DNA from: SFEL01 sp045603585
Lineage (GTDB): Bacteria; Bacillota; Clostridia; Christensenellales; CAG-138
Direction: 5' to 3'
Length of the DNA: 12,503 nt
Assembly (NCBI GenBank): GCA_045603585.1
Contig: JAZUMK010000022.1
Coordinates: 1 to 12,503, forward strand
Shown one piece after another: positions 1 through 6,404 of the stretch (position 1 is its first letter; each line of letters starts with the position of its first letter). The notes under the pieces are model-generated. The model did no database searches, was not told where the DNA came from, and worked only from the letters and a program-made list of their open reading frames with translations. The position numbers were made by a program, and so were the translations under genes.

Positions 1-76
1 GTCAGAATACAACCAGTATTCTTCCCTCGCTCTTCCTTGCTCTGCCATGCCCTATGGCCGTTAAAACTCCAAAGGA

Positions 77-182
77 CCAAAAGCGGCGAAATTGGATGAG
101 ATTCAAGGCGACGGAGTGCAGGAATAGTGGTGCTATTTCAAACGACGGCAACGCAGAAGCTCGCCAATTTCACCACTTTTGG
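77..182 (-). ncRNA. Candidate structured RNA closed by a 23-nt stem
   Basis: Positions 77-100 pair with 160-182 over about 20 base pairs. On the plus strand two positions are C-A mismatches (84/175 and 87/172). On the minus strand both become G-U wobbles, so an RNA read leftward would have an almost unbroken stem. Inside are a small hairpin (GAATAG/CTATTTC, about 122-138) and two copies of a direct repeat (TTCAA..CGACGG..GCAG at about 102-122 and 137-156). This symmetry suggests a folded RNA or a palindromic mobile module. I do not recognise a named RNA family. The open frame 54-254 on the plus strand runs through it and is probably not coding. Confidence 0.4.
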
Positions 183-259
183 CGGGTTCGGATTACATTG
201 GTTACCCTAGGGGCTATGCCCTCTCGCTCGCTCCATCGCTCCTCCTCTCCGTGAAGGTC

Positions 260-321
260 GTCAAAGCGAAGCTTTGACATAGCTCCTTGCTGAAGTACCG
301 AAAATCTAAGGATTTTCGGTA
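260..321. repeat. Two perfect hairpins forming an insert in a repeat module
   Basis: GTCAAAGC/GCTTTGAC (260-267 and 271-278) and TACCGAAAATC/GATTTTCGGTA (296-306 and 311-321) lie in about 70 nt that separate two sequences (216-251 and 322-355). Those two sequences are directly adjacent in the related copy at 5730-5800. The segment therefore looks like an insertion here or a deletion there. No T-run follows either hairpin, so they are not typical terminators. Confidence 0.55.
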
Positions 322-398
322 AAAAACCGTCGTACCTTTGGGTTTTTCACGGGTTTGCGGGAAAACAGGGCGCACTATCCATCTGCGGCGTAACCAAC

Positions 399-487
399 GG
401 CTTCTTTTTATTTATTCGGATGGTAGCCGTCCCCGTCTTCGCCGTAGGCGATGATACTTTAAAGGGCGGCGGGTGGGATTAGATAAT
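399..487 (-). repeat. MITE-like repeat, copy 1 (one end plus centre, reversed)
   Basis: The centre (GGCTTCTTTTTATTTATT, from 399) is the reverse complement of the centres at about 5831-5850 and 11944-11962. A small hairpin with arms TCTTCGCC/GGCGATGA lies at about 436-453. The end AAAGGGCGGCGGGTGGGATTAGATAA runs into 487 and matches the other copies' terminal inverted repeats. The opposite end is not recognisable and may be replaced by the modules at 216-355. Confidence 0.55.
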
Positions 488-584
488 AAAATTTGCTGAC
501 AGTGTTTCCTGCCGCAGGAGAAGGTCTTGCCGCGCCGGCCTGCTCCCTTCCCCGCAATGACAGTATCATCCGCAATCCTCATAC

Positions 585-620
585 AAAAAAGCGAAAGGTC
601 ATAATTTTATTCCCTTTCGC
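585..620 (-). terminator. Rho-independent terminator of the murG-methyltransferase operon
   Basis: On the minus strand GCGAAAGG (620-613) pairs with CCTTTCGC (598-591) across a 14-nt loop, followed by six T (590-585). It lies about 85 nt after the methyltransferase stop. The stem carries A-rich and T-rich flanks on both sides, so it could act in both directions. Confidence 0.7.
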
Positions 621-683
621 TTTTCTTTTTCTTTTGCTGCTTTTCTTATTTCTTTTCGCGTCCGAAAAGAAAAAGAAAAGCAG
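585..683 (-). repeat. Tripartite purine/pyrimidine element, copy a
   Basis: Read on the minus strand the element has three parts. First is a pyrimidine arm (683-663) that pairs with a purine arm (658-637), perfectly except for one bulged nucleotide. Next is a second purine arm (636-618) that is a mirror image of the first. Last is a terminator hairpin (620-591) with six T. The same order is seen at 11616-11715 on the plus strand and, with a decayed or missing terminator, at 4040-4134 and 7942-8004 on the minus strand. It lies just past the stop codon of the leftward methyltransferase gene, in sense orientation. Confidence 0.7.
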
Positions 684-705
684 ATAATAAACACTCTCCC
701 CTACC

Positions 706-2295
706 CTACACCTTCACCACAAACACCGTAGGGGTAAGGCCGCCGGCTTCGGTGCGTACTTCGGTGACAAGCTTAAGGGAGGGCCTGTCACGGAGCAGCT
801 TTTTCAGCAGGGTGTACTCCATTGTGTAGAGAATGGCCACGCCGCCCTTTTTTACCCATTGGGGCAGCCGCTCCAGTATGCCTGCGTACAGGGCAACGTT
901 ATCCTTGTGGGAGCCGACGCGGTTGCCGAAGGGCAGGTTTGCGATCAGCTCGTCATAGGGTCTGTCCGCCTCGAAGCGCAGGCAGTCATTCACCATGAAT
1001 TTGGCGATGGAGCCTGCGGCCTCTGCGTTTTGCCGGGCGATGTCTATTGCGTTGTGGGCGATATCCACGCCGGTGAGGGAGGCGCAGGGGGTGAGCTTTT
1101 CCCGCTCAATTAGGAAGGTGCCGCTGCCGCAGCAGATATCCAGCACCCGGGCATCCTTTGTGAGGAATTTCTCCGCGTAGCGCAGCACGCCTGCCGCCGT
1201 TGCGGGATGCATGCTGGCGGGGAGAGCGCCTATGCGGTAATCAAAGCGGGTATCCGGAACGGTAAGCAGCTTAAGGTAAATGTTTGCGCTGCCGTTCTGG
1301 CGATGCTCAATGCGAAGCTCCGCATCGTAGTTTGATGGGGAGTTCTGTATTATGTCGCTGTCCATAAAGGAGGCGATTTCCTTGGCGAGCTGGGCTCTGT
1401 TCAGCTGGCCGCCCCGGAGCTCTATGCGATAGCCGAAGGGGGGCTTGCCCTCATGGCAGGCGGGCAGCAGCTTTTCCATAAAGCTCTTTGCCTTAATGGC
1501 GATGCCCTTGGGATTGGGGTTTGCGTTGGCGGAGATCTCAATTAAAGCTTCGGTAAAGCAGCGGGCTCTGAAAAGGCCGGCAATATCGTCGGTATGCACC
1601 CGCACGCTGGACTGATGCACTGCCGCAACCCGGTAGCCAAGGGCGGTAAGCTCGCGGCCAAGACCATCCGCCAGCTTGTCCGGAGCCTTAAGCTCTATTT
1701 CACAGGGCTGAGGCAGCTTTGTGAAGGTGTGTTTTTCAAAGGTAAGGAAGGATTTCAGCGCCGTGGCAAGGGCGTACTGTTCCTCCTTCACATGGGGCTG
1801 CTCCTCAGGGGATGCGGCGGGGGCAACTTTATAGCTTTCAAGGTAAGCCTTGGCCTGCTCACCGCCCACTGCGCCTATGGACAGCAGCATGGCAGGGCGG
1901 ACAAAGCGGGTTTCTTCATTATTTAATGCGTCAATGAGGGGGGCAATGTCCTGCGCCTTGCCGATGTAGGATATAAGCCTTGCGGAATTCTGCCGAAGCT
2001 TTGGGGATTCGGACTTAAGCCCAGCATAAAGGGCGGCTCTGTCCTCTCCCAGGAAGGCGTCTATTCTGTCTGCCAGCCGCTTTATTCTGCCGCAGCGCCA
2101 CAGAAACGCCGCCGCAGGGGCGTAGCCCTCTGCGTACAGCTCAAGGGCGGGGCGCAGCGCCTGGTCCGCATCCTTCATCAAAAGCTCGGGGCCGTTTTCT
2201 CTGGTGAGCTGCCTTTTTACCTGCTCCGCCGTCAGTTCCGGCCTGCGCCGTCTGTCCGGCCGCATATGGTTATCGCGCCGTCTGTTATCCTGCAT
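706..2295 (-). CDS. HEAT-repeat/Trm14-RlmL-like RNA guanine-N2 methyltransferase
   Basis: This 529-residue protein is a probable SAM-dependent RNA methyltransferase of the UPF0020 (Trm14/TrmN/RlmL) class, expected to methylate guanine N2 in tRNA or rRNA. Its C-terminal third has the family's PASM.P.TAAGVLRYA segment (about 359-373), SAM motif I VLDICCGSGTF (384-394), the acidic motif II GVDIAHNAI (409-417) and catalytic motif IV NLPFG (453-457). Residues about 85-155 look like one or two HEAT-type helical repeats. Residues about 195-340 could be a divergent THUMP-like RNA-binding region. The extreme N-terminus is Arg-rich. Start choice: the ATG lies 1 nt after the murG stop, with GGAG about 11 nt upstream inside murG. 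A second ATG at residue 11 is possible. It is the last gene of the murG operon and is followed by a terminator. The target base is not predictable from sequence. Confidence 0.82.
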   Translation of the reverse strand: MQDNRRRDNHMRPDRRRRPELTAEQVKRQLTRENGPELLMKDADQALRPALELYAEGYAPAAAFLWRCGRIKRLADRIDAFLGEDRAALYAGLKSESPKLRQNSARLISYIGKAQDIAPLIDALNNEETRFVRPAMLLSIGAVGGEQAKAYLESYKVAPAASPEEQPHVKEEQYALATALKSFLTFEKHTFTKLPQPCEIELKAPDKLADGLGRELTALGYRVAAVHQSSVRVHTDDIAGLFRARCFTEALIEISANANPNPKGIAIKAKSFMEKLLPACHEGKPPFGYRIELRGGQLNRAQLAKEIASFMDSDIIQNSPSNYDAELRIEHRQNGSANIYLKLLTVPDTRFDYRIGALPASMHPATAAGVLRYAEKFLTKDARVLDICCGSGTFLIEREKLTPCASLTGVDIAHNAIDIARQNAEAAGSIAKFMVNDCLRFEADRPYDELIANLPFGNRVGSHKDNVALYAGILERLPQWVKKGGVAILYTMEYTLLKKLLRDRPSLKLVTEVRTEAGGLTPTVFVVKV

Positions 2296-2296
2296 A

Positions 2297-3364
2297 TTAC
2301 TTTTTCTCCGTAAGGCTTCGTATTACGGACAGCACCTCGTCGGTACCGTCTGCGGTGGCTTCGCCGCTCATGGCGGATATGAAGGACAGCCGCCTGTCGT
2401 AAAGGTCGTTTATGGCATCAAAGAGGCTGTCGGGGGTCATCTGCTCCTGCTCCAGGGTCATGGCGTAGCCTTTGCGGGCAAAATAGCCTGCGTTGAGTAT
2501 CTGGTCGCCCCGGGAGGCGCTGAGGGGCAGGGGTATCAGCAGGGCAGGCTTTGCCAATGCGAGGAATTCGAATACGGCATTTGCGCCGGCCCTTGAAAGT
2601 ATCACGTCCGCCGCCGCCAGAAGGTCGGGCAGTTCTGAGGAGATGTATTCATACTGGCGGTATGCGGGATCCTCTATGCTTTCATCCAGCTTGCCCTTGC
2701 CGCAAAGGTGGATAATGTCAAATGTACGGCTGAGCTTGGGAAGGGCTTCACGCAGGGCGTTGTTTATGGCCAGTGCGCCCTGACTGCCGCCCATCATCAG
2801 CAGTATGGGCTTTTCCCCGGAAAAGCCGGTAAATTCAAGGCCCCGCTGTGCATCGCCCTCATAAAGCTCGGGGCGGATGGGGGTGCCGGTGAATACGCCC
2901 TTTGCGCCAACGTGCTTGAGGGTATCTTCAAAGGTAACGCATACTCTGTCGGCAAATTTGCCGGTTATCCTGTTTGCAAGGCCGGGGCTGTAATCGCTTT
3001 CGTGGGCAACTATGGGAGCCCTGCCCTTTGCGGCGATTACCACAGGCACAGTAACAAAGCCGCCCTTGCTGAATACCACGTCGGGCTTTACTTCCTTTAT
3101 AATACGCCTTGCCTGAAACATGCCCTTTACCACGCGGAAGGGGTCGGTAAAGTTTTTCAGGGAAAAATACCTTCTCAGCTTGCCTGCGGAGATGGCGTGG
3201 TAGGTTATATCCTCCCGGCCCTCCACAAGGCTGCGCTCAATGCCGTCGGCGGTGCCGATGTAGTGAACGGTGTAGCCCTCCGCAACAAGGCGGGGCACCA
3301 ATGCAAGGTTGGGGGTAACGTGGCCGGCAGAGCCGCCGCCGGTGAGTATGATGGTCTTTGTCAT
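2297..3364 (-). CDS. murG: UDP-N-acetylglucosamine--lipid I GlcNAc transferase MurG
   Basis: MurG is a membrane-associated GT-B glycosyltransferase (GT28). It adds GlcNAc from UDP-GlcNAc to lipid I, giving lipid II for peptidoglycan. The protein is 355 residues, the usual length. Visible motifs are GGGSAGH (9-15, loop for the lipid diphosphate), SKGGFVTVPV (99-108), HESD (121-124, the clostridial form of HEQN), GGSQGA (192-197), SRAGANAVFEF (257-267) and GDQILNA (286-292), the last two in the UDP-GlcNAc-binding C-domain. The frame is open for 40 more codons upstream. I chose the ATG at 3364 because AAAGGA lies 6 nt before it and the family's N-terminal motif starts at once. It is not beside other division and wall genes here but leads a two-gene operon with an RNA methyltransferase. 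Confidence 0.95.
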   Translation of the reverse strand: MTKTIILTGGGSAGHVTPNLALVPRLVAEGYTVHYIGTADGIERSLVEGREDITYHAISAGKLRRYFSLKNFTDPFRVVKGMFQARRIIKEVKPDVVFSKGGFVTVPVVIAAKGRAPIVAHESDYSPGLANRITGKFADRVCVTFEDTLKHVGAKGVFTGTPIRPELYEGDAQRGLEFTGFSGEKPILLMMGGSQGALAINNALREALPKLSRTFDIIHLCGKGKLDESIEDPAYRQYEYISSELPDLLAAADVILSRAGANAVFEFLALAKPALLIPLPLSASRGDQILNAGYFARKGYAMTLEQEQMTPDSLFDAINDLYDRRLSFISAMSGEATADGTDEVLSVIRSLTEKK

Positions 3365-3474
3365 GGCAGATCCTTTCGGGATGCATTCTTTATAAATATG
3401 AAGCCGCCGGCGCAAATCTATAATTATATGCGCCATATTCCATATTATGCCGCAAAACGGCCATTTGTTTTTAA

Positions 3475-3503
3475 AGTATATCATTCCCCAACGATTGCCG
3501 CAA
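3475..3503 (-). promoter_or_regulatory. Probable sigma-A promoter for murG
   Basis: On the minus strand TTGCGG (3503-3498), a 17-nt spacer and TATACT (3480-3475) precede murG by about 110 nt. The -10 box matches 5 of 6 consensus bases and the -35 box only 3 of 6. The expected leader is about 100 nt. A second TATAAT (3428-3423) closer to the gene has no acceptable -35 box. Confidence 0.5.
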
Positions 3504-3533
3504 GGACAGGGTTGTGATATGCTAAACTTGAGA

Positions 3534-3569
<36 letters not shown>

Positions 3570-3573
3570 GTAA

Positions 3574-3634
3574 GCCCTCTCCGGCTTCGCTATGCTCGGC
3601 CGCCTCTCCATGTAGGGGCGATCAGTGATCGCCC
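3574..3634 (-). repeat. Two-hairpin repeat remnant plus GGCGATCA palindrome
   Basis: CCCTCTCCGGCTTCGCTATG and the following CTCGGCCGCCTCTCC resemble the inverted unit at 12153-12199. Next to it GGCGATCA-G-TGATCGCC (about 3616-3632) is a perfect 8-bp palindrome followed by CCGCC. Similar short palindromes are common in gut Firmicutes intergenic DNA. I see no coding role. Confidence 0.45.
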
Positions 3635-3679
3635 GCCACAGGGGAAGTTATAGGTAAAAGTGAAGGGTGGATAGGTAAT

Positions 3680-3858
3680 TTATCTAATCCCACCCACCAC
3701 CCTTCAAAGAAGCTTCTCCCTGCGGGAGAAGCGGACGTACTAACGGGGCGTGGAATAATAACCATGCTATGATTTTCAGGATAAGCAATGATCGCCGTCC
3801 ATCGTCTTCGCCGTAAGGCGAAGATACATTAAAAGGGTGGCGGGTAGGGTTTAGATGA
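3680..3858 (+). repeat. MITE-like repeat, copy 2 (complete, about 179 bp)
   Basis: The left terminal repeat TTATCTAATCCCACCCACCA (from 3680) and the right one (AAAAGGGTGGCGGGTAGGGT to about 3858) are imperfect inverted repeats. Inside each lies a perfect hairpin: GCTTCTCCC-TGC-GGGAGAAGC (3712-3732), and TCTTCGCC-GTAA-GGCGAAGA (3805-3824), whose loop is a GNRA-type tetraloop on the plus strand. The middle carries no protein gene, so any movement would need a transposase from elsewhere. Target-site duplications are not obvious. Confidence 0.6.
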
Positions 3859-3917
3859 TCAATCCGCTGACTGTTCCGTTGGCATTTCGTTCTGTCGCAA
3901 AAGCGCTGCGAACGGCG

Positions 3918-3958
3918 CCTCAGTCCCTGCGGGACAGCTCCCTTTACACAAGGGAGCC
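3918..3958 (-). repeat. Two-hairpin intergenic repeat unit
   Basis: Hairpin B (GTCCC-TGC-GGGAC, 3923-3935) and hairpin A (GCTCCCTT/AAGGGAGC, 3937-3957), preceded by CCTCA, read on the minus strand as [A]-T-[B]-TGAGG. The units at 12088-12130 and 12210-12252 have the same order. Confidence 0.65.
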
Positions 3959-4039
3959 CTGAATACCGCAATAACCCATAAAACCTCCGTTTTTCTTTTC
4001 TTCCGAAAAGGAAACATACCTCCCTCTGCATTTCCCCAT

Positions 4040-4134
4040 AAAAAACGAAACCGGATTTATTTTCCCATTTGACTTTTCTTTTTCTTTTGCTTCTTTTCTC
4101 TTTTCTTTTCTTCCGAAAAGAAAAAGAAAAGAAG
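4040..4134 (-). repeat. Tripartite purine/pyrimidine element, copy b
   Basis: The arms are 4090-4110 and 4115-4134, complementary apart from one bulged C, with a third mirror arm at 4073-4089. Its terminator part (4040-4070) still shows the T-run and GTTTCG but the stem no longer pairs well. The element reads leftward, yet the nearest gene on its right starts rightward at 4163. Here it would therefore lie in the 5' leader of the ATPase gene, ending 16 nt before its ribosome site. Confidence 0.7.
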
Positions 4135-4162
4135 GTTAATCCCCCTTTTCAGGAGGCCCGAT

Positions 4163-5464
4163 ATGACCACAAAGGAACTAAACAGCACGCTGGCTCTTTT
4201 TGCCCGCTCCGCCCTGATACCCAACAGCCCGGCCATGGCCGCCCTCGGCAAAATGCTGGAGCAGATCTACGCAGGTGCGCTGACGGAGGCCTGCCGCAGC
4301 TACCATGACGGATTATCCCTGATGCTCAGCTCTCCAGCAAGGCGGGTAAGCGGCAGTCTGCTTGTGGATCAGCTGCTTTATCTTGCATTGCAGCATGAAA
4401 GCCCATTTGCCCTGTCCGCCGCCGCAGGCCGCAGGGATGAGGCCCTTTTCAAGGCAATGGAGGAGGAGCTGCAGATACTGGGTCAGCTGTCTCAGTATAA
4501 AACCGCGGACTTTATCGCCATGGTGCAGGATCGCCGCAAGGGGGGCAAGGTGCGGGATGATATCTCCGCCCGATCCGCCGCAGTGTGGTCCGGTGCGCCG
4601 GTTCCCGCGGCGCAGAAGGCTCAGCATCATCAGGAGGAGCCTGCCCAGCTGCCCCTGGCCTTTGCCCAAATGGAATACGGCGACCTTGGCCTCAGCGACA
4701 GCTTTGTTTCGGATGAAGCGCTGGAGGAGATTTATCTCCGCCTGCTGGAAACCGAGGACTGGGCATCCCTTACCGAAGACCTGTGGAATTTCTTCTCCGC
4801 CTACGGCACAGGCGAGTTCCTGCGCTATAGGGCGTTCTGCATAAAAAAGGGCAGGCTTTCTCCCCTGCCGGAGCAGGTGATCGCCCCCCTTATCCCCCTC
4901 TCCCTTTACGAGGCGCAGCATACCCGCCTGATGGAGAATACCATCCGCTTTATGCGGGGGGAAAGCAGCAGCTCATTGCTGCTGACCGGCGAAGGGGGCG
5001 TGGGCAAGACCGCCCATGTGGTGTCCCTGCTGCATGAACTGCCGGAGGTGCGCATGGTGCTTTGCTCAAGGGGCGACCTTGATGCGCTGAATCACCTGCT
5101 GCCGCGGCTTTCGGAGCAGCCGCTGAAGTTTATTCTGCTGCTGGACGATATGGACCCGGAGGGGGAGGAGCTTCGGCTGTTCTGCTCCCGCACCCTTGGC
5201 TTTGCCGCGCTGCCGGAAAATGTGCTGCTGTACGGCACCTCCCGCAATGCAGGCCCCGGCCCCTTCTGCGGCGCGCTGGAGTTTGCATATCCCGATCTTA
5301 ACCGCTTTACTGTGCTTATTTCCGAGCTGCTGGAAAACGACGGCGCCTATATCGACCGCCGCTCCATACACAACGCCGCGGTGGATCATCAGGTGGATGT
5401 CCGGGAAAAGCTCACCTTCCGGGGCGCCCGCGCCGTTGCGGACAGGCTGAAGGAAAGGGAGTAA
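4163..5464 (+). CDS. Divergent DUF815-like P-loop ATPase
   Basis: This protein has 433 residues. Walker A is GEGGVGKT (276-283), Walker B is FILLLDDMD (323-331), and a sensor-1-like strand NVLLYGTSRN lies at 353-362. The stretch before Walker A (LMENTIRFMRGESSSSLLLT, 256-275) and the spacing to Walker B fit DUF815, an uncharacterised AAA+ family common in Clostridia. Residues 1-240 are mostly helical and lack a motif I recognise. Two features differ from the usual family: the sensor region lacks the TSNRRHL run, and the C-terminal lid is short and ends soon after LTFRGARAVADRLKERE. It may be a diverged paralogue. The ATG at 4163 follows AGGAGG by 6 nt. The gene stands alone, with a strong terminator 30 nt after the stop. 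Its role is unknown. ATP binding is likely; hydrolysis is plausible because D328/D329 are kept. Confidence 0.7.
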   Translation: MTTKELNSTLALFARSALIPNSPAMAALGKMLEQIYAGALTEACRSYHDGLSLMLSSPARRVSGSLLVDQLLYLALQHESPFALSAAAGRRDEALFKAMEEELQILGQLSQYKTADFIAMVQDRRKGGKVRDDISARSAAVWSGAPVPAAQKAQHHQEEPAQLPLAFAQMEYGDLGLSDSFVSDEALEEIYLRLLETEDWASLTEDLWNFFSAYGTGEFLRYRAFCIKKGRLSPLPEQVIAPLIPLSLYEAQHTRLMENTIRFMRGESSSSLLLTGEGGVGKTAHVVSLLHELPEVRMVLCSRGDLDALNHLLPRLSEQPLKFILLLDDMDPEGEELRLFCSRTLGFAALPENVLLYGTSRNAGPGPFCGALEFAYPDLNRFTVLISELLENDGAYIDRRSIHNAAVDHQVDVREKLTFRGARAVADRLKERE

Positions 5465-5494
5465 AAAGGACAGTTACATATTAATAAGCAGGAT

Positions 5495-5524
5495 AAAAAG
5501 GGCTTCCCATGGGAGGCCCTTTTT
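5495..5524 (+). terminator. Rho-independent terminator after the ATPase gene
   Basis: AAAAAGGGC (5495-5503) pairs with GCCCTTTTT (5516-5524). The stem extends inward through a T-G wobble and TCC/GGA to a CATG loop. The 3' arm ends in five T. The arms are symmetrical, so it could act in both directions. Confidence 0.85.
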
Positions 5525-5530
5525 GAGTGA

Positions 5531-5573
<43 letters not shown>

Positions 5574-5582
5574 GTATCGGTA

Positions 5583-5623
5583 TCCTGCTGTCATTGCGAA
5601 CCAGTCCACAGACAGGCCAATCC
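5583..5623 (+). repeat. GTCATTGCG-type dispersed repeat, copy 1
   Basis: TCCTGCTGTCATTGCGA is identical to the start of the copy at about 11730-11745, and both end in CAATCCG. Here the inner stem has decayed. A fragment in reverse lies near 553-564. Sequences of this GTCATTGCGAG...GCAATC form occur between genes in many bacterial phyla. Confidence 0.6.
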
Positions 5624-5661
5624 GTTTCTTTTGTGGTTGGAGAAAATGCGGGAGAATTTTA

Positions 5662-5937
5662 TTATCTATACCCACCCACCACCCTCGTCGTCGCGGACTG
5701 CGCTTGCTCGCGGACATATCCCAAGGGACATGTCCTCTCGCTCACTCCATCGCTCCTCCTCTCCGCAAAAACCGTCGTGCCTTTGGGTTTTTCGCGGGTT
5801 CCTTACGGCGAAGGCGAAAGTGGCTGCCATCCAAATAAATAAAAAGAAGCTGTTGATTATGATGCGGCTTCGATAGTGCACACCGCTTTTCCGTAAGGAA
5901 AAGCTACATTGAAGGGCGGTGGGGCGGGTATAGATAA
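5662..5937 (+). repeat. MITE-like repeat, copy 3 (276 bp, with inserted modules)
   Basis: The ends TTATCTATACCC (from 5662) and GGGTATAGATAA (to 5937) are perfect inverted repeats at their tips and continue imperfectly to about 24 nt. The right half carries the family centre (about 5831-5850) and the hairpin GCTTTTCC-GTAA-GGAAAAGC (5885-5904). The left half is replaced by modules found elsewhere: 5686-5719 is close to the reverse complement of 12255-12291; 5730-5765 matches 216-251; 5767-5800 matches 322-355. No coding capacity is seen. Confidence 0.6.
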
Positions 5938-6064
5938 ATCCACCGCGTCACTTTTTACTGTTACCCTTGCCTCTTCCCCCTTCACCAGCACCTCTGACCT
6001 CATCTTCCTCCTCGGGACAAATAATATATAATTTTTCCCGCAAAAAACTTTTTTGTACGCAAAA

Positions 6065-6257
6065 CGCGGACACGCGTCCGCGAAAAAATTATCAAACCGG
6101 CAGGGTACAGTGCTGCAAATATATGAAAAGCATTGATAAACCCTATAACTGTCGATACAGCTCTAAGTTTTGTTAATCGCATATCTGTCCGCGGGTTGCG
6201 AACGGGAGAAGCTGTCCGTATGGCTCAAACAGGGGTTTGTTCGCATATTGCGGACAG
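6065..6257. promoter_or_regulatory. Cluster of GCGGACA/TGTCCGC boxes upstream of livK
   Basis: GCGGACA or its complement appears at 6066-6072, 6075-6081 (GTCCGC only), 6186-6192, 6250-6256 and, with one change (TGTCCGT), 6213-6219. The first pair makes a perfect 7-bp hairpin. CTGTCCGC (6185-6192) and GCGGACAG (6250-6257) flank a second inverted pair TGCGAAC/GTTCGCA (6197-6203 and 6239-6245). The cluster ends about 30 nt before the livK -35 box, a place typical for operators or activator sites. The regulator is unknown. Confidence 0.35.
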
Positions 6258-6285
6258 GCGTTTGCCAACAGCTTACATTTTGTTG

Positions 6286-6314
6286 TTGCAAAATAATATC
6301 ATCTATTGTAAAAT
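6286..6314 (+). promoter_or_regulatory. Probable sigma-A promoter of livK
   Basis: TTGCAA (6286-6291), a 17-nt spacer and TAAAAT (6309-6314) give a good housekeeping promoter. Transcription would start near 6321, leaving a leader of about 84 nt before the livK ATG. Confidence 0.6.
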
Positions 6315-6404
6315 CGTTAACAACCGTGGGATTTTCCATTGGTGAAGGGCATATTCAATGAATGTGCTTTAAATAATCACAAAAATAAAACGGAGGAACA
6401 CACA

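Larger units (their letters stand above)
1..705. other. Gene-free repeat mosaic left of the methyltransferase gene
   Basis: I see no credible gene here. The stretch holds, in order: a candidate structured RNA (77-182); a 36-nt module at 216-251 that recurs at 5730-5765; two perfect small hairpins (260-278 and 296-321); a 34-nt module at 322-355 that recurs at 5767-5800; the right end of a MITE-like element (about 399-487); a partial GTCATTGCG-type repeat in reverse (about 553-564); and a tripartite purine/pyrimidine element with a terminator (585-683). The small open frames across these parts follow the repeats, not a conserved protein. Confidence 0.7.

Noticed and set aside
54..254. A 66-codon open frame on the plus strand
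   Set aside because: It runs through the long inverted repeat at 77-182 and into a module repeated at 5730-5765, with no ribosome site; the pairing pattern fits RNA or a palindromic element better.
493..687. Short hydrophobic open frames ending in runs of Phe/Leu and Lys (also 4069-4308, 7939-8304 and 11561-11767)
   Set aside because: They are translations of the purine/pyrimidine element and vanish with it; no conserved start or ribosome site.
4069..4097. TTGACT at 4069-4074 as a -35 box for the ATPase gene
   Set aside because: At 16-18 nt spacing the sequence is pyrimidine-only (TCTTTT), with no -10 box.
6133..6161. TTGATA (6133-6138) as an upstream livK promoter
   Set aside because: The sequence at normal spacing (ATACAG/TACAGC) is a poor -10; the TTGCAA/TAAAAT pair nearer the gene is much better.
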